Source: Anthoceros angustus (lineage: Eukaryota > Streptophyta > Anthocerotopsida > Anthocerotales > Anthocerotaceae). Taken from it: DNA of 64,000 nucleotides. The notes beneath the pieces were generated by a model, which saw nothing but the letters and a program-made list of their open reading frames with translations, was not told the DNA's origin and ran no database searches. The translations under genes and the position numbers were made by a program. Position 1 is the stretch's first letter. Each line of letters starts with the position of its first letter. The DNA lies in NCBI GenBank assembly GCA_010909165.1, contig VJWM01000289.1, positions 61,051-125,050 of the forward strand, in the 5' to 3' direction. Below are positions 42,600 to 54,080 of this stretch, piece after piece.

Positions 42600-43220
42600 G
42601 AAGGGTCCGTTGTGTGGTCACCTTCTGCCGGGAGCAGTCGGATGGCGCTTAGTATCCCGATCATGGGCGTAGTTCACTGAGTTTATTCGAGATCCTGCGG
42701 ATGAGCCCATTTGTCTTCTGTCGACCCATTGGCCTTAGGATTGTAGGGTGCCGTCTTGCGATGATTGATGCGAAATACTCCGTCATGGCGGCCACCACAT
42801 CATTAAGGAAATGGGTTCCCCTATCACTTACCAAGCTGCGGACATCCGTGCGGGTTATGATGTTCTCAGAATTTGGCCACGGTGTTTGCGAGTCCGTTCT
42901 TGTCGCCCTCTACCCACAGTGCGGTGGTCGTTGCCACCGGGATGTATCTCCTTGTGTGTGTCTTGTGTCAGTATGGGTCCAACAAAGTCAATACCCCACT
43001 TTTGAAGGTGCCGGTGCCAATATCGGTACTAGCGGCCTTTGTGTCGTCGGGGTTGGCTTCCGATCCGGACAAGCATCACACTTCTTCTAAGCGGTGGGTG
43101 TCCCCATACATTGTTGGCCACCGGTATCCGCTTCAAAATCTTTTGGTGGTGACTGTCTTTGCGTAGTGTCCCCCCAATCCTTCGTGCATTCCCAGCGGCC
43201 ACTCTGTCTCTGGGTTGCAA
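42600..43220 (-). pseudogene. Ty3/gypsy integrase remnant, minus strand
   Basis: Read from high to low coordinates: RWPTMYGDTHRLEEV and CDACPDRKPTPTTQRP (zinc-binding region, about 43150-43040), then IITRTDVRSLVSDRGTHFLN with the second catalytic Asp (about 42860-42800), then YNPKANGSTE (about 42740-42710), which contains the catalytic Glu. The frame shifts at least twice. The opposite-strand open frames of 129 and 97 codons here are shadows. Confidence 0.85.
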
Positions 43221-44230
43221 GTACCTTCGTTCTCTCCGGCCCTAATTTGAACACACACCGTTGTACATTACGAAGGGTCGAGCATAGTGCACGAATGCCT
43301 CCCTCATCCGAGTGATTTTGGAAGCTCCATTCCCAGTGCCTATTTCTTCGTGGTCGGACGGCCGGACCCTCCCTTCTCCGCTTCGCTAAGTGCCGGTTCT
43401 CGTAGCTTGGGGTTCGGTGGGCTCCTCCGGTTGTACTTTTCTGCGGCAACCAATGTCTCATCCGGAGCATCTTCCGATCTCTCAACACCTGTTTTCAATC
43501 GTGAAATGCATTTTTTTTGCCTCCCTTGTCTTGTTTCCACTTGACGTGAACTCCTGGCAACAATATCCACCTTGCTATCCGTCCGGACAGTCCTTATTCA
43601 CCGGATGCTTGAGCAAAGTGGTCTACATAGAACACAAACTCCGGGTAGCGGTAGTGTCGAATTTCTTGTGACATATACCATACCCGATGCTTCGCCTCTG
43701 TAGTTGTGTATTTTAGTTCGCGTGGGTGAGTCGTCCGGTAGTATACGGGATAATCCCTTGCGCCGTCCGCCGGCTCGGCACTACTCCGATAGCAAAAGCG
43801 GACACATCTACATACATGAAATTTCTGCTCGATCCGGTCCTCTTAGAACGTGCGCTTACCAAGGTGTTCTCCGAAGGCCTCCTCTCGCTCAGACGGTCCA
43901 AACCTCCTCCTTGGAAGGCCACGATCAGATCCTTCTCTTAGCTTATATCATTCAAGAACGCATTCTTTCCCGCTCTCCGCAATGTCCCGTGATCTCGGGT
44001 TCGCCCATACTTTTGCCTCCCTCACACGCCCGAGAACTCCGCACCGAATCGCGCCGCGACCGCCCATAGCCTTTCCATGTTTGTCGCTCTTTTCTAGTAT
44101 TCCATACTACGCCTCGGCCATCTCGCCGGATACGTAAGCATACCGCTTGTGAAAACGCAACACCCAAATGGCCCGAGAAGGAAGTAGACTACCGTGGTAG
44201 GCTGACGAATTTCGGCTAAAAAGGAAAATT
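43221..44230 (-). other. Probable decayed gypsy pol upstream of the integrase remnant
   Basis: By position this should hold RNase H and RT remnants of the minus-strand element. I could not confirm catalytic motifs. Many short frames on both strands. Confidence 0.35.
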
Positions 44231-44239
44231 AGAATAGGG

Positions 44240-44760
44240 GGGGATATCCACTATATATGCTCATCAATAGGGGAATAAATATACAAGGTAATTAGAAAGC
44301 GATTCATTAGAGATAGTAGGTAAAATAGGAAATAAGCAGCATAGGTAGGATTAGGATTTTGGAATGATAGACCAGATCTAGGGTTGTACAGCCTCCAGGT
44401 GGCAGCCATCCAAAGAGGGCAAAGTGCAATTTGGGCAACGCCAACTTTCCCTTCGAACTGAGCCAACTTCACTTCGCGAGACTGGAGCTGGAGCGTATAC
44501 GCAAGAGGGGAGAAGGAAGTCTGCCATCGCCATCGTCGCAAGAGGAAGGAAGGCGGCGGGAAGGAGAGACGGACTGGAAGTAGTTAGAAGGAAACCCCGC
44601 CCGGCGATTGGCGAAGAAGAAAAGGGAAAGGAGGTGGAGAAGAGGCAGTCGCTGTGGAGCGTGAAAAGCACCAGGAGCTGCTGGAAAAACACCAAGGAGG
44701 GCTGGTGCTGAAAGCTGGAGCACCAAGAGTGATGCGGTAACGGAAATTGGAAGCTTAGCG
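44240..44760 (+). repeat. LTR-like repeat, copy 2
   Basis: Second copy of 40320-40588 (GGATATCCACTATATATGCT and following), extending into a purine-rich region. Preceded by GACTACCGTGGTAGGC, a short inverted motif. Confidence 0.72.
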
Positions 44761-44814
44761 AGGAGCGCAGAGCTGGGTTGCCGAAGACGCCTTCGGAAGG
44801 AGAAAGCGAGAGGG

Positions 44815-45105
44815 CAATTTGCTGGCGGACCTCCACTTCTTCCACGTCGTCCGGGTTCACCGTCTCCGTTCCGTCTTTTCGTGCGTCAAACCCCTCGTCC
44901 TCCTCTCGGGGATCGTCCTCTCGCATCCCCATTCTCGAAGAGCTCGTCGGAGGTGAATCGTGTTACTCCTTGATGTCGCTTTTCCTTGGTCGACTCTTGT
45001 TGTCTCCCCTTGTCTTTGGTCCGACCTCCTCTTCACTTCCTTCCTCCGGCCCGTTGTGGCGTTTACTAAAACAATCAACCACTTCCGCCAAAGGCATCCG
45101 CGAGT
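44815..45105. repeat. 0.29 kb direct repeat, copy 1
   Basis: TTTGCTGGCGGACCTCCACTTC onward, repeated at 45745-46035 (offset about 930) with small deletions in copy 2. Confidence 0.9.
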
Positions 45106-45137
45106 CCATCTCCTCCTCGAAGGAGGAAGGGCAAAAG

Positions 45138-45560
45138 TCAGCAGGCTACGCCAGAGGAGGCGAGCTTAATGCCGCAATTTACGTGCTTTTGCAGCTCAAC
45201 CCTGTGGATTTGGTGGATTTCAAAGGCGGAGGAAGAAACATCCAATTGGGATGGGTGTATGGCCGCCAATGGGCCTACACCAATTTGGAATTGATTGAGG
45301 AGTGTTACATCAACCTCCATCAATCGGAAGCAGCCTCGCCGCAGCGAGAGGAATGCTAGAACGGATCCGCTGCGTGTGAGCATTCGACTGTGTATGGGAG
45401 ACCGAGGAGGAGAGCTCGGAATTGCTCTCTCGAGGACAAATGGAGGAAGAGGACATCGCCTCCGAAATTCCCGCAGAGTTCTTGACATGATGGATGGAGG
45501 AGTGAAGGCCCATGCCAAGAATGGCTGGAAAGACAAGAGGAGTCAAGTGGAGGCTCTTTG
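45138..45560 (+). pseudogene. Second copy of the WVYGRQWAYTNLELIEEC protein, frameshifted
   Basis: Reads LNPVDLVDFKGGGRNIQLG and WVYGRQWAYTNLELIEEC in one frame to a TAG at 45359. The downstream blocks LDMMDGGVKAHAKNGW continue in another frame. Compared with 41798-42244, several indels separate the pieces. Confidence 0.6.
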
Positions 45561-45744
45561 CAAAGATTGTATTGGGGTTGAGCTTGTATTGTCGGATTCG
45601 GTGGCACGCTCGGCTTCAAATCGATCTTATGCTCTCCACTTCTTGAATGCCCTTCATGTCGTGACCTTGAAGGCGAACACCTCATAAAACTCCCCAGTGC
45701 TTTAGTCCTTCCTTGGTCCAGGAGGCATGCCTTTCTTAAACTTG

Positions 45745-46035
45745 AGAATTTGCTGGCGGACCTCCACTTCTTCCACGTCCGGGTTCACCGTCTCCGTTCC
45801 GTCTTTGCCTCACGTCAAACCCCTCGTCCTCCTCTCGGGGATCGTCCTCTCGCATCCCCATTCTCAAGAGCTCGTCGGAGGTGAATCGTGTTACTCCTTG
45901 ATGTCTTTTCCTTGGTCGACTCTTGTTGTCTCCCCTTGTCTTTGGTCGACCTCCTCTTCACTTCCTTCCTCCGGCCCGTTGTGGCGTTTACTAAAACAAT
46001 CAACCACTTCCGCCAAAGGCATCCGCGAGTCCATC
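45745..46035. repeat. 0.29 kb direct repeat, copy 2
   Basis: Second copy of 44815-45105. The minus strand has an open frame rich in Lys, Arg and Glu, not recognised. Confidence 0.9.
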
Positions 46036-46555
46036 TCCATAAGTTTGGAAAGGCCTTTGCCTTTGCATTGAAGAAGACAATGGGAGGTCGACCTCCACAA
46101 GCATGCTAGGCAAGAGAAGGAGAGGCAACAAGGTTGATGGGGAATCTTTCCTTCCCAAGAGCAAGGGGAGGAGGAAGAGCAAGGTCCGAGAGGGCCGAAT
46201 GGTAGTCTATGAGGAGGACCCAGAGGGGTGATGCCCAAGGGTGGGGAGTCCCCACCATTTCTTTCGTTAGGGAGGCACCCCACACTAAGGTAGACTACCA
46301 GGTGGGCGCCACCACCACAGTGGTAGGTGCTACCCCGGGGAGCACCTCACCGCTGGTAGAGCAGCACCCCACGCCCAGGCGCAGCTTACCATGTAGGGAA
46401 GGAAGGAGAAGCACGAGGCGCGCTACGCGCCAGGCCGCCCACTCCGCTGGAGCGGATGGGGCGACAGAGGACCACCGCTGCTGAGGAGCAAGGGAGCTGG
46501 AAATTTCCAAAGAAGAAGGCGAGGGTGGAATTGGGGACCCCTAGAGAATTGCTGA
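46036..46555 (+). other. Leader of the coiled-coil repeat family
   Basis: Contains several GGTAG/CTACC inverted motifs (46290-46345), also seen at 47866 and 62091-62150. No gene assigned. Confidence 0.4.
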
Positions 46556-47414
46556 GTGCAAGCACTCACTGCAGTGGATTTGAAGGGGCTAGGAACTAGC
46601 AGCCTTTGTGGGCATGCCGAGGAAGTCAAGGCCCAAGAAATGACGGAGAGGAGAGCAGGGACCAAGTGGCAATTGGAGGCCATGGAGTCCGACGAGAAGG
46701 CAGCCAAGTTAGAGAGGGCTGTGGAGAAACTCCAGCGGGATCTTGTGGATCAACGGCGCGCCGAGAAGGTCCTAGAGGGGAGGTTGTCACAAACCGAGGA
46801 GAGAGCTATTCGAGCGACAACCCAGCGAGACTCTTGGAGGCAAAAGGCGGACGAGCATTTTGCCCAATTAGAGCAAGAGAGAAAGAGCAAAACAGAGGCC
46901 CTAGGAAGGAGAAGGTGCACCCAACAAATGGACGAAGAGCAGTGTGATGGCTACCCAAGCCATCAAGATCCGGACATGGAAGAGGAATCAAGAACGACCA
47001 TTTGGAGGAGAAGCGCATGGAGTTGGGGCTCAAGATCAAGAATTGCGTGAGCCGGAGCACAAGAAGAGTGGGCAAGCGGAAAGAGAAGGACTTGCTCAGC
47101 AACTAAGAGACTCGGAGGGGAAGAGGTCTCAGGAAGAGGAATACCACAAGAAGGTGGTACATAGGATGCTGGTGGTAAGGAAGAGGCGATTTTGGGCAGA
47201 TTATGCCCTTCAGGCGAAATTAGCCAACCAGCTGAAAGAAGCAAGGGAGGAGAATGTGACCCTCCATGTCAAGGTGGGAGAATTGACCACCGCAAGGGAC
47301 GCCTACAAGAGTAGGTGTGAGGATGGAGAGTGGCCCACGGAGATTGATGATCTCCAAATGCGTGATTACAGCTTGGGGCTCACCTCCACAACAGATTTTG
47401 AAGGCCAACAATGA
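46556..47414 (+). pseudogene. Coiled-coil protein of an unidentified repeat family, plus copy
   Basis: Two overlapping frames. The first (46556-47050) has AAKLERAVEKLQRDLVDQRR and DSWRQKADEHFAQLEQERK. The second (46944-47414) has QAEREGLAQQLRDSEGKRS, VVHRMLVVRKRRFWADYALQ and KLANQLKEAREENVTLHVKV. The heptad-like charged pattern predicts a long coiled coil. The same blocks recur on the minus strand at 62762-63192, proving they are coding-derived. A frame change near 47000 breaks this copy. Function unknown; a structural or gag-like protein of a mobile element is one possibility. Confidence 0.65.
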
Positions 47415-47913
47415 AGTGGCCAAGAGGAGGACAATAGGTCCTCATGATGATGATAGAAGGAGCGCAAGTGTGGAAGCCTCATTGACGAGGCTGTGACATG
47501 GACCCGAGGAACTGGGGAGCTCAAGGAGGAGAAGAGACAGCCGCTGTGAGCGAAGGATGGCGTGAGGAGCGAGGAGGTGGGGGAACCAATCCCACCGGGA
47601 GAATGGTGGACTGGATCCGACCTGCTAAGAAGGAAGGAGGAGGAGAAGTTCCTCATCCCACGAGCGAGGGAAGGCCCGAGCTGTGAGAGGAGGCGATGGG
47701 TAAAGGGCCCTAAAGATTAGTGGAAATCGGGTCGATAATTGAGGGAGGAAGAATCTTCAAGATGCTCCATGATAGGTAAGGACAAACCAAACAGGAGGAA
47801 AAGAGCACAGAAGATTCCAACCCGAGAGGCATCGCCAATGGAGAAGAAGAAGAAAAATGAAGATCAGACTACCATAGTCTACCCCTTGGTAGTCTCGACC
47901 TCATCCGCGGTGG
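47415..47913 (+). other. 3' part of the coiled-coil family up to the copia insertion
   Basis: Purine-rich sequence, then GACTACCATAGTCTACC near 47867 and the insertion site GGTGG at 47909-47913. Matches the inverted copy at about 62100-62300. Confidence 0.5.
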
Positions 47914-48116
47914 TGTTATTTATATATAATCTGGGTTCAGGGTTATATATATATTTATATATACATAAAACGTATTGTTAGCAGCCTAAAGTTTAGGATT
48001 GTGAATAGTCATGACTCTTGACATTTTAGTATATAAGACATATCAGTGCTTAATTTAAGAATCTTTCTTTGTTTTGGCAATTGAGTGAGCATGCGTTGCT
48101 CTCAAAAACTTTAACA
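47914..48116 (+). repeat. Copia 5' LTR
   Basis: Starts TGTTATTTATATATAATCTG and ends TTTAACA. AT-rich promoter-like ATATATATATTTATATATAC near 47944-47963. About 90-95% identical to the right LTR by eye, with several small indels. Confidence 0.93.
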
Positions 48117-48128
48117 TGGTATCAAAGC
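48117..48128 (+). other. Copia primer-binding site (initiator Met-tRNA type)
   Basis: TGGTATCAAAGC abuts the LTR end and differs by one base from the usual plant copia site TGGTATCAGAGC. Confidence 0.88.
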
Positions 48129-50250
48129 ATATTTTGTTTTTCTGATACATGATCTCATGTCATCATCTTTTTGTAGCAGTTCCTAGCTTGATGTTCTAGC
48201 TGCGAGTAGCAACACGGGATTCTTGGACACAAAATCCAATAGCCACAGTTCTGTGGCTCTTGGGTCGTGTGTCCAATTTCTCACTTTGCTACCTGCACGA
48301 GAGCGTTTAGATATAGGCTAGTTTCTGCACTTGGCAAATAGACAGACATGAGTGATTTCACTGCAAGTCTGCTGTGCGTGATTCTTTTACTCGAAATCGG
48401 GTGAAGATGCTCGACGTGACGCCTGCTGAGCATTCTTTTTCCAAAGATCCTCGCAATCATCGAGGATACGACATCAAGTTTCTAGGTTTTCGGTGATCTT
48501 AATTTTAGGATTACGGACCGTGATCCGAGGACCTCCCATACGCCCTTTCCATTCCGGACACCTGCCGCGCCTACAAAGAACGGCACCTATCACATGAGCA
48601 GGAATTGGAGGAGACTTACCGTCACCGAGCCATTGTTTTGCCAGAGATTGTTGGGGCATCACATGTACTCAACACCAGGCTCGAAACAACGGAAAGAGTT
48701 TTTCTCACCGTCTTATCTCGACAGGACGAGGTGTACATTGCTCGGCATCACGAGATTACGGCAGCAATTGACTTCTTCCTCTGCAAGCAGACATCTTTAA
48801 TTGAGGATGTGCGGAAACTCACAGTTTTGGTGACCGATTTGCATCGACAAGTCGGCTCGATTTCGCTTGTTCGCCTTCCGTGCTCGCCTCCGGGCGGCGA
48901 TCGATCAATCGCCACCACCGACGCTTAGACGGGCGCTACCGTTGGTTGCGCATCTCCCAGCGGCTCCGCGTTGTCTCGATTTGTCGACCGGTTGACGGTT
49001 TTTTCCGAAGGCAGGTGTGCCGGAAGCGGTGCATGTGTCTGGTGCGTATGTTATTCTCGCATGCAAAGGACGGAGTTAGTCCTTTCCCCAACCGCCATCA
49101 CCTAATGTTTGCTGCCCCGACCCCTCGTCTTCCTTCCATGCCGCTTGCGCTTTTCTCTCTCGGCTCGCTATCCATTCTTGACGCACTCGAAGAAGGTCCC
49201 GGTGCGGCTTGATCACCCGCAACCTCGTATCTTCTCCGTAGCGAATGGCGATAGCAGGAGGGGGAGGAGGAGCGGGCCGTGGTGGAAGTGGGGGAGCAGT
49301 AGTGGAGGAGTGATTCCTCACCACTCCGTGCTGATTCCACAACCTTCGTTCATTGAATTTAAGGAGCGAGATCGCTTTAATGGCATGAAGTTCAAGGTTG
49401 GAAGGTGCGATGACAAATGCCTGCAAGCGAGACACGCTTTGGGAGTTGTTAGCGGCACGCTTATGAACCCGCTACGCCACACAAGAAGAGAAGGACAAGT
49501 GGGCAAACCTTAATTATGTTGCTCGTGCTGGCCATCATAAGCGGGACGAGACTCTCATGCGGATGTTGCCTTCTTAACCAAAGTGAAGACATCGGATCCC
49601 GCCACAGCATATATGAAGCTAAGAACATTCTTACCATGTGTGTCGTGGTGAACTCTTCTCTTTGCGGCTTAAGGAAGGCGATAAGGTGTCCCCATTTGTC
49701 ATTCATTAATCAGCTGGGCTCAACTCATCAACCTCGGCTCACAATTCCCGAGCTTGATGCTAACTTCCCCACCGCCTTGCCTCCTAGCTATCGACTTTGT
49801 CTCCAACTATGGAGTAACTGTCGCACCGCTGACTAGAAGAGTAGCCTGCCAGCCAACCAACATCAACCTGGCTGATGTGATTGGCGCCCTGCTACAAGAG
49901 GAACAAAGCCGCAGCCACTCTACTATTAGTAGTGGTCGAACCAAGGCTGATAAAGTTCTCTATTCTCAAGGAAAGAATATCAGAAGGAAGCCTACCTCCG
50001 GTGCAGGTGCAGGCTCTTCTAAATCCACCTCTGTAAAGAGATCTGGCGCCTGTAAATGGTGTGGTGTACAGGGCCACTGGGAACGGGAGTGTAGAAAAAA
50101 GAAATCAGGGGAGCCACGCAAAGCTGAGAAGTCCTCCAGACAGGCTGAAGCTCATGTGGCATCCAAGGATCGACTTTCCTCGTCGACTTCCACCAAACCG
50201 CCTGTTGTCATGACGGTTTGCCTTGCATCTTCTGCTCACCCTTCCCCACA
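48129..50250 (+). pseudogene. Copia gag with CCHC knuckle
   Basis: The first 1.6 kb is split over many frames (for example a 107-codon frame at 48605-48928). The frame at 49754-50422 carries LADVIGALLQEEQSRSH and CKWCGVQGHWEREC, a CX2CX4HX4C knuckle at about 50048-50090, followed by a Lys-rich stretch. Confidence 0.8.
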
Positions 50251-50640
50251 GAGTTGGTATATCGATTCAGGGGCCACTTCTCACATCTGTAACGATAAGT
50301 CAATGCTCAGTCATTTTCGTTCTTCTCAAACTGCTGACAAAGTGCTTCTCGGAGATGAGCTTACACGTACAGGTTTGAAGATAGCGCCCGCTGTCGTTTC
50401 CATCTCCAGACCCCTTCACTGACAATGTTCTTTTACCCTCATATGGCTAAGCACTTGTTGTCCGTTAGCCGCCTTATGTCCCCACGCACATATGATTTGC
50501 TCTTCTTCTTTCCGCTGTGAGCTTAAGACGAGAGGAGGGAGGTCGTTGTTGCTCTTGGACATATAGTACATGACTTGTATCAACTTGATTTACCATACCT
50601 CCGTGATTTGCCCATGTTGCCTAGTCGAAGTCGCCAGCGC
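50251..50640 (+). pseudogene. Copia aspartic protease
   Basis: WYIDSGATSHICND at about 50257-50298 is the intact-looking active-site block, in the same frame as the zinc knuckle. The frame ends 40 codons later; the remainder is decayed. Confidence 0.82.
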
Positions 50641-51430
50641 CTTTTGGCACGCCCGACTAGGTCATGCCAACCGTGACAAGTCGATAAAGATGTCTAATCG
50701 ACCGCCACAGAGCCTCGCCAAAATGTTTTAAGGACCTTCCTTGTGTGATGCCTGCGCTATAGCAAACAAAGGAGAGACCCTTTCCAACATCCAAGGCACA
50801 TCGAGCTTCATGTATTCGAATTGGTACATGCAGATATCTCCGGAAAGGTCCACATACCCTCTTGGGTGGAGCTTTATACCATTTTACACTTACCGATGAT
50901 TTTAGTCGGTATTCTTGGACATACCCGCGGCTCAAGTCGACACTTTTGAACTCTTCCAAGAGTGGCTGCAAATGGTCCAAAGCGGTTGCGTTGTTGAAGT
51001 GCCTATGTACCGATAATGGCATGTAATTTACATGGCCACTTCAATCGGTTTCTTCTGGATCGTGTATTGTCCGCCAATTGATTGTCCCTATACCCGGGGA
51101 GCGTAGCAGCGTCAACGCCGTAACTGCATTCTCGTTAGGGATGACTCGTAGTATGTTGGAATGGTCGGTCTTAGCAAAGCATACCCAAGCAAGTGGTAAC
51201 GGCAACTTACATTCTCAATCGCCTTGGTGACAAGTGTGGATGGTGCAACCCCTATGAGGTCATATGGCTAAGAAAGCCGAGTCTACTTCATCTCGTAGTG
51301 TTCACCACCACGCATATGTCCTCGAGGAAAAGAGACAGTTAGATGCCCGTGCGCAAGCCACGATTGTTTGTTGGTTACGTGAAGAAGTAAAGGCGACAAG
51401 CTTTATGATCCCTTACCAATTCTGCGATGT
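50641..51430 (+). pseudogene. Copia integrase, heavily decayed
   Basis: FWHARLGHANRD at about 50641 is the pre-integrase zinc-binding His block. The Cys block and catalytic residues are split by frame changes. Near 51300 the plus strand reads VHHHAYVLEEKRQLDARAQ, the C-terminal domain region. Confidence 0.65.
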
Positions 51431-52164
51431 TCGTGAGTGTCACTTTCCGTGAGCTAACCAGTCCTGCAAAGCCGTATTTTGATTCGGTGCCCTATACCCC
51501 TTCCAACTTTACTGTCACCGATGTTGTTGACGAGGAAGATACATCTGAGTTTCCCCAAGATGATTTTGTGGCTGCAAGCTCGGAATATTCCCTCGTGTTT
51601 GATCCTGCTGTTCAACATGCCCCACCAGGCAATCCAGTTGATCCCGACGAGGACCCTGCAGCAGTGTTCTCCAATGGAGAATGCTCAAGATCGCCGGTGC
51701 TCACCGGCCCCAAAGACTCAGATGAGCAAGCGAATCGTGACATTCCAGATTTATATCTCCAAGATGTTTCGACGGATTTGTTACCTAATTTTGCAGTGGA
51801 GGCTGAAGATGACATCCCTATACCCGCTCCACCAGCTGAGCGCAGATATCCCATCCGAGAGAGGTTACCACCAACTCAGTGGAAAGAACCTCCATACCAG
51901 TCAGTCGATTTTCGGCGTCCAAGGGCAGGCCTTTCTCTGAAGGATGCCGAGGAACTTCCCGTTTTCAAGCCCGAGCCCCGTACTTATACTGAGGCTATCA
52001 CTGGAGCTGATCAAGCTCATTGGATACCCTCCATCCAAGATGAATACGATTCACTTATTAAGAACGATACATGGGAACTTTGCCTCTGCTGCTGGACGAA
52101 GGTGGTCACCGTAAGTGGGTATTCAAACACAAACTCAATGAGAAAGGCTAGATTGCCGATATAA
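51427..52164 (+). pseudogene. Copia integrase C-terminus and connection to RT
   Basis: Open for 245 codons. Acidic linker with DEEDTSEFPQDDFVA, then RRYPIRERLPPTQW, and EAITGADQAHWIPSIQDEYD with SLIKNDTWEL, the conserved lead-in to copia RT. Confidence 0.82.
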
Positions 52165-52974
52165 ATCCTCTTCGCCGAGGCTTCACTCAAATTCCGGTGT
52201 TGATTTGGGACACCTCAAATTGTCAAAACACAATCCATCGAATGATATTTGCTCATTACCATGCATGGGACGGCAGAGATGGACGTCTGCATCGCTTTTG
52301 TATGGTGAGCTTAAGGAGGATATCTACATGCAACAGCTCGAGGGTTTTGTTGATTACGAACATCCTACCGGTATGTCGCTTGAAGAAGACTATTTACGGT
52401 CAAGCAAGCGACGCGTGAGTGGTACAAAACCATCGATAAGTACCTCAAATCCATCGGTTTTGTGCGAACCTCGTGATGCCAACGTGTATATGTACTCTAA
52501 GGGAGGCCATCTTGTCATCTTGGCTCTTTATGTTGATGATGCCATTCGCATCCAACAATCGAGTTACTCGCTTGGGTTAAGAGTATGCTGCATAAGAAAT
52601 TCGACATGAAAGATATCGGCCCTCTCACCTTTGTGCTTGGTGTTCAGTTGGTTCGTAACCTGGATGAGCGAACTCTTATGCTTCACCAAAGCAAGTATAT
52701 CGTTGAGACTCTCCACCGATTCCATCTGGCTTCTTCCAATCCTGTGTCTACTCCTGGTGTTCCTAGTCTTAACCTTTCTGCTGACGATTGCCCTACTGAT
52801 GATGCTGCGCGTCAGGCCATGTCCCAGTATCCATATCGTCATGCGGTTGGATGTTTAAACTACATCAGCTGCTGGACTCGTCCGGATATCCAAGATGTCC
52901 GCCCGGTTTCACAATTTCTTGACAATCTCGGTCAGCCCAATCGGAGTGCGGTTAAGCGCATCTTACGCATTTGA
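52165..52974 (+). pseudogene. Copia reverse transcriptase
   Basis: Pieces over three frames. KWVFKHKLNEKG lies just upstream (about 52110-52150); IYMQQLEGFVDYEHP, the active site YVDD (52529-52540, in LALYVDDA) and KFDMKDIGPLTFVLGVQL follow, then HRFHLASSNPVSTPGVP and YPYRHAVGCLNYIS. At least three frame shifts. Confidence 0.88.
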
Positions 52975-53463
52975 AAGGCACTATGACTTATGGCTTATGC
53001 TTGTGGGGGTAGATAGCACACCTACCGTGTTGATTTCTTGATGCCGATTGGGCCACCAATCCGGATGCCGTGGAAGCATATTAGCACTCTTTTTCATCCT
53101 TTCTAATGCTGTCGTTGGAGCTCTAGCAAGCTGTTCTCCTCCCTCTACCGAGGCAGAGTACAAAGCTCTAACTGAAGCTGCCAAGGAAGCTGTTTGGGAG
53201 CGTGCCTTCTGCAGGGCCTTGGGTTTCCACAGCAGCAGCCGACGCTTCTCCATTGTGATAACATCTCCACAATTCATATGACTGCTAATCCCCGTTTTCA
53301 CGCACGTACCAAGCACATTGAAGTGCAACATCACTTTATTCGCCAACAAGTGGAGGAGAAGGTGGTCGGGGCTCCGATGTCTCCAGATCTTAATCCGGCA
53401 TTTGTTGACCAAGTATCTCGCTCGCTAGCAAACATCACCGCTTTATGGAAGCTCTTGGTGTGA
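52975..53463 (+). pseudogene. Copia RNase H
   Basis: DADWATNPDAVEAY near 53043, TEAEYKALTEAAKEAVWERA near 53148-53207, and PRFHARTKHIEVQHHFIRQQ near 53291-53350 are the conserved copia RNase H blocks. The frames differ between blocks. Confidence 0.85.
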
Positions 53464-53860
53464 GAGCTCCTTCTCCCTAGCATCTATGGTCCACACCACT
53501 GTGGTGCGGATGAAGCTCACAGTCCCTAATCGCTGAAGGTGACAGCACTCACCGGAGAAAGGGGACAAGCGGCACTTCTTCATTTTGTCAAGATCTCTTC
53601 TCGTATCGATATTGTGGTTCGGGAGCCTTCACCGAGAAAGCGATCCATAGCCGGACTCCCATCCTGGGCCATTTACGGTCCGTTGTGAAGTCGCACCGCT
53701 CCTCGAGCACGGTGTTCGAGGTGCTGCTTTCTTTGTTTTCTCTGGCTGTTTGATGTGCTCGGGAAAAAACGGCGATCATGAACGCGCATCCTGCCAGCCA
53801 TTGTGTGAAGGATCCCGCCATGTCTGCCAACTTTTCTGCGTTGCTAACAGAAAGCTCCGT
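53464..53860 (+). other. Copia 3' untranslated internal region
   Basis: Between RNase H and the polypurine tract. No coding block recognised. Confidence 0.55.
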
Positions 53861-53871
53861 TTAAGGGGGCG
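53861..53871 (+). other. Copia polypurine tract
   Basis: TTAAGGGGGCG directly before the right LTR start TGTTACG. Confidence 0.75.
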
Positions 53872-54080
53872 TGTTACGATATATAATATGGGTTCAGGGT
53901 TATATATATATTTATATATACATAAGTAAACGTAGCTGTTGTTAGCAGCCTAAAGTTTAGGATTGTGAATAGTCATGACTCTTGACATTTTTGTATATAA
54001 GACATATCAGTGCTTAATTTAAGAATCTTTCTTTGTTTTGGCAATTGAGTGAGCATGCGTTGCTCTCAAAAACTTCAACA
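53872..54080 (+). repeat. Copia 3' LTR
   Basis: Starts TGTTACGATATATAATATGG and ends CTTCAACA. Followed by the target duplicate GGTAG at 54081-54085. Confidence 0.93.

Larger units (their letters stand above)
47914..54080 (+). mobile_element. Ty1/copia retrotransposon, nearly complete but decayed
   Basis: Bounded by LTRs of 203 bp and 209 bp starting TGTTA and ending ACA. A primer-binding site follows the left LTR and a polypurine tract precedes the right one. The 5 bp flanks are GGTGG and GGTAG, a target duplication with one change. Internal order is gag, protease, integrase, RT, RNase H: the copia order. Multiple frame changes and stops prevent autonomy. It is inserted in the coiled-coil repeat family. 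Confidence 0.95.
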
